Assembly: GCA_041395445.1 (NCBI GenBank)
Contig: JAWLAO010000002.1
Coordinates: 62,001 to 126,000, forward strand
Reading direction: 5' to 3'
Length of the DNA: 64,000 nt
Source of the DNA: Gammaproteobacteria bacterium
GTDB taxonomy: Bacteria > Pseudomonadota > Gammaproteobacteria > Xanthomonadales > Marinicellaceae
How positions within the stretch are numbered: the first letter of the stretch is position 1; each line of letters opens with the position of its first letter. Under the pieces are notes generated by a model. The model was not told the DNA's origin. It made no database searches and saw nothing but the letters and a program-made list of their open reading frames with translations. Shown here piece after piece: positions 63,182-64,000 of the stretch. The position numbers were made by a program, and so were the translations under genes.

Positions 63182-63673
63182 ATGTTTATTAAAGAAGCAA
63201 TACTATTGCTGTTAGTTTGTTCGGTCTCAATGGCACAAACTGATGGTTTTTATAGAACTGATAATTTCACCGCATGGAAAGTGGTAAAAGCAAATAAAAA
63301 GGAACAGTACCTTGAGCTTGTATCTGTAGATGACTTGGAACCTCGTTTTTTTAGCCCGATTTGTATGAAGGATAATAGGATGATTTTCAAATATGAATTA
63401 TTAGGACATGATGATTCCTTTTACGATAAGGATGCCAAAGTTAAAGATATTGATTTCTTAAACAGGAGTATATACTCAAACGTAGTGTTTGCATTAAAAA
63501 TTGATATCGAAGAGGGTAACGATTTTAATGGAAACCCTGAGGAAGAGTATAATAGAATTTGTAAAGAGAATAATTCACAAAGATTTACTACGGAATACCG
63601 TTCAAAACGAGGCATGGCATACCATGGAGTAATTAAATATGTAGGTGATTCCTCTATCCAACCTCAATATTAA
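63182..63673 (+). CDS. Unknown secreted protein in the pilus operon
   Basis: A 163-residue protein with a signal peptide (AILLLLVCSVSMAQTDG). The mature part is acidic and has two Cys (SPICMKDN and NRICKEN). No family is recognised. It lies 13 bp after pilY1 and 14 bp before a pilin, so it is probably cotranscribed with them and exported; a pilus accessory role is inferred from position alone. Confidence 0.75.
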   Translation: MFIKEAILLLLVCSVSMAQTDGFYRTDNFTAWKVVKANKKEQYLELVSVDDLEPRFFSPICMKDNRMIFKYELLGHDDSFYDKDAKVKDIDFLNRSIYSNVVFALKIDIEEGNDFNGNPEEEYNRICKENNSQRFTTEYRSKRGMAYHGVIKYVGDSSIQPQY

Positions 63674-63686
63674 GATAGTGCAAAAT

Positions 63687-64000
63687 ATGAAAAAGCATAA
63701 TAAAGGTTTTACTTTGATTGAGTTAATGATTGTCGTTGTTATCATAGGTTTAATTATGGCTTATGCTATACCATCATATCAAAGACAGGTTATTGTCTCG
63801 AAACGTACAGAAGCACAGAATGCCATTATGCAGATCGCTGCTGCCGAAGAAAAACATAATGGTGTATGCAATGTATATACGACGACAATTGCCGGCTCAG
63901 GAAATGATTGTAATAGCTTGGGGCTGGGAGGGGCGCAGTTTATGACCTCCACTAATTATACATTCAGTGTTGCTGTGGATGCCGCTGTCGGATATACCAT
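63687..64000 (+). CDS. pilE: Type IV pilin PilE (3' end cut by window)
   Basis: ATG at 63687; leader MKKHNKG is cleaved before FTLIELMIVVVIIGLIMAYA with Glu5. The first 104 codons are seen, including a Cys pair VCNVY and DCNS. PilE-type minor pilin of the FimT-PilVWXY1E cluster; the coding sequence runs off the window end. Confidence 0.88.
   Translation, partial: MKKHNKGFTLIELMIVVVIIGLIMAYAIPSYQRQVIVSKRTEAQNAIMQIAAAEEKHNGVCNVYTTTIAGSGNDCNSLGLGGAQFMTSTNYTFSVAVDAAVGYT

Noticed and set aside
1..64000. tRNA, rRNA or transposase genes
   Set aside because: No sequence with cloverleaf-type ends, rRNA signatures or a DDE/HUH transposase motif was noticed in reading; a dedicated scan could still find a tRNA missed by eye.

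Overview
The window is chromosomal DNA of a low-GC gammaproteobacterium. The housekeeping order (rpsB-tsf-pyrH-frr-uppS-cdsA-dxr-rseP-bamA-skp-lpxD-fabZ-lpxA), BamA/Lpx outer-membrane genes, FtsEX, PilBCD and a FimT-PilV-PilW-PilX-PilY1-PilE cluster are typical of that class. The arginine operon is of the Xanthomonas type (N-acetylornithine carbamoyltransferase, acetylcitrulline deacetylase, fused N-acetylglutamate kinase/synthase). Together with low GC this suggests a marine relative of Lysobacterales/Xanthomonadales such as Marinicella; the placement is inference.

Layout. 1-12.6 kb: translation factors, isoprenoid/phospholipid precursors, outer-membrane assembly and lipid A genes on the + strand. 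The cluster stops after lpxA; lpxB does not follow. 12.6-14 kb: a structured repeat, a decayed AbiJ-like abortive-infection gene and an inverted repeat. 14-21.4 kb: ftsEX, an EF-hand protein, an ELM1-like protein, a zf-CHCC protein and an LPS-type glycosyltransferase/ligase/acyltransferase operon. 21.5-23.6 kb: sucCD on the - strand. 23.8-28.3 kb: pilBCD-coaE. 28.3-33.7 kb: an accessory island with an intact PD-(D/E)XK protein and a roughly 3.2-kb decayed single-chain (type IIG-like) restriction-modification gene, bounded by inverted copies of the structured repeat. 33.7-43.4 kb: ilvE, glnS and the arg operon on the - strand. 43.4-49.4 kb: gap, pdxB, yjdF-folA-thyA, an HD-GYP protein and rpsT. 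49.6-56.4 kb: murJ-ribF-ileS-lspA-ispH. 56.5-64 kb: the type IV pilus minor-pilin operon, cut by the window end.

Most notable observations. (1) Upstream of argF' there is an unannotated 35-codon leader ORF with five Arg codons in six (RRARRR). A GCCGGG segment lies at the end of this ORF, followed by a strong terminator whose 5' arm can pair with that segment instead. This has the architecture of a ribosome-mediated arginine attenuator, and an ARG-box-like palindrome overlaps the upstream promoter. (2) A dispersed intergenic element has three clear copies and one possible fourth. It has conserved ends and a conserved apical motif (ACTC...TCAGAC), while the stems differ in sequence but remain complementary. 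All copies adjoin intact or decayed defence-type genes. (3) There are two defence pseudogenes, a frameshifted pilY1, and an HD-GYP protein with SD in place of HD. No tRNA, rRNA, CRISPR array or transposase was recognised.
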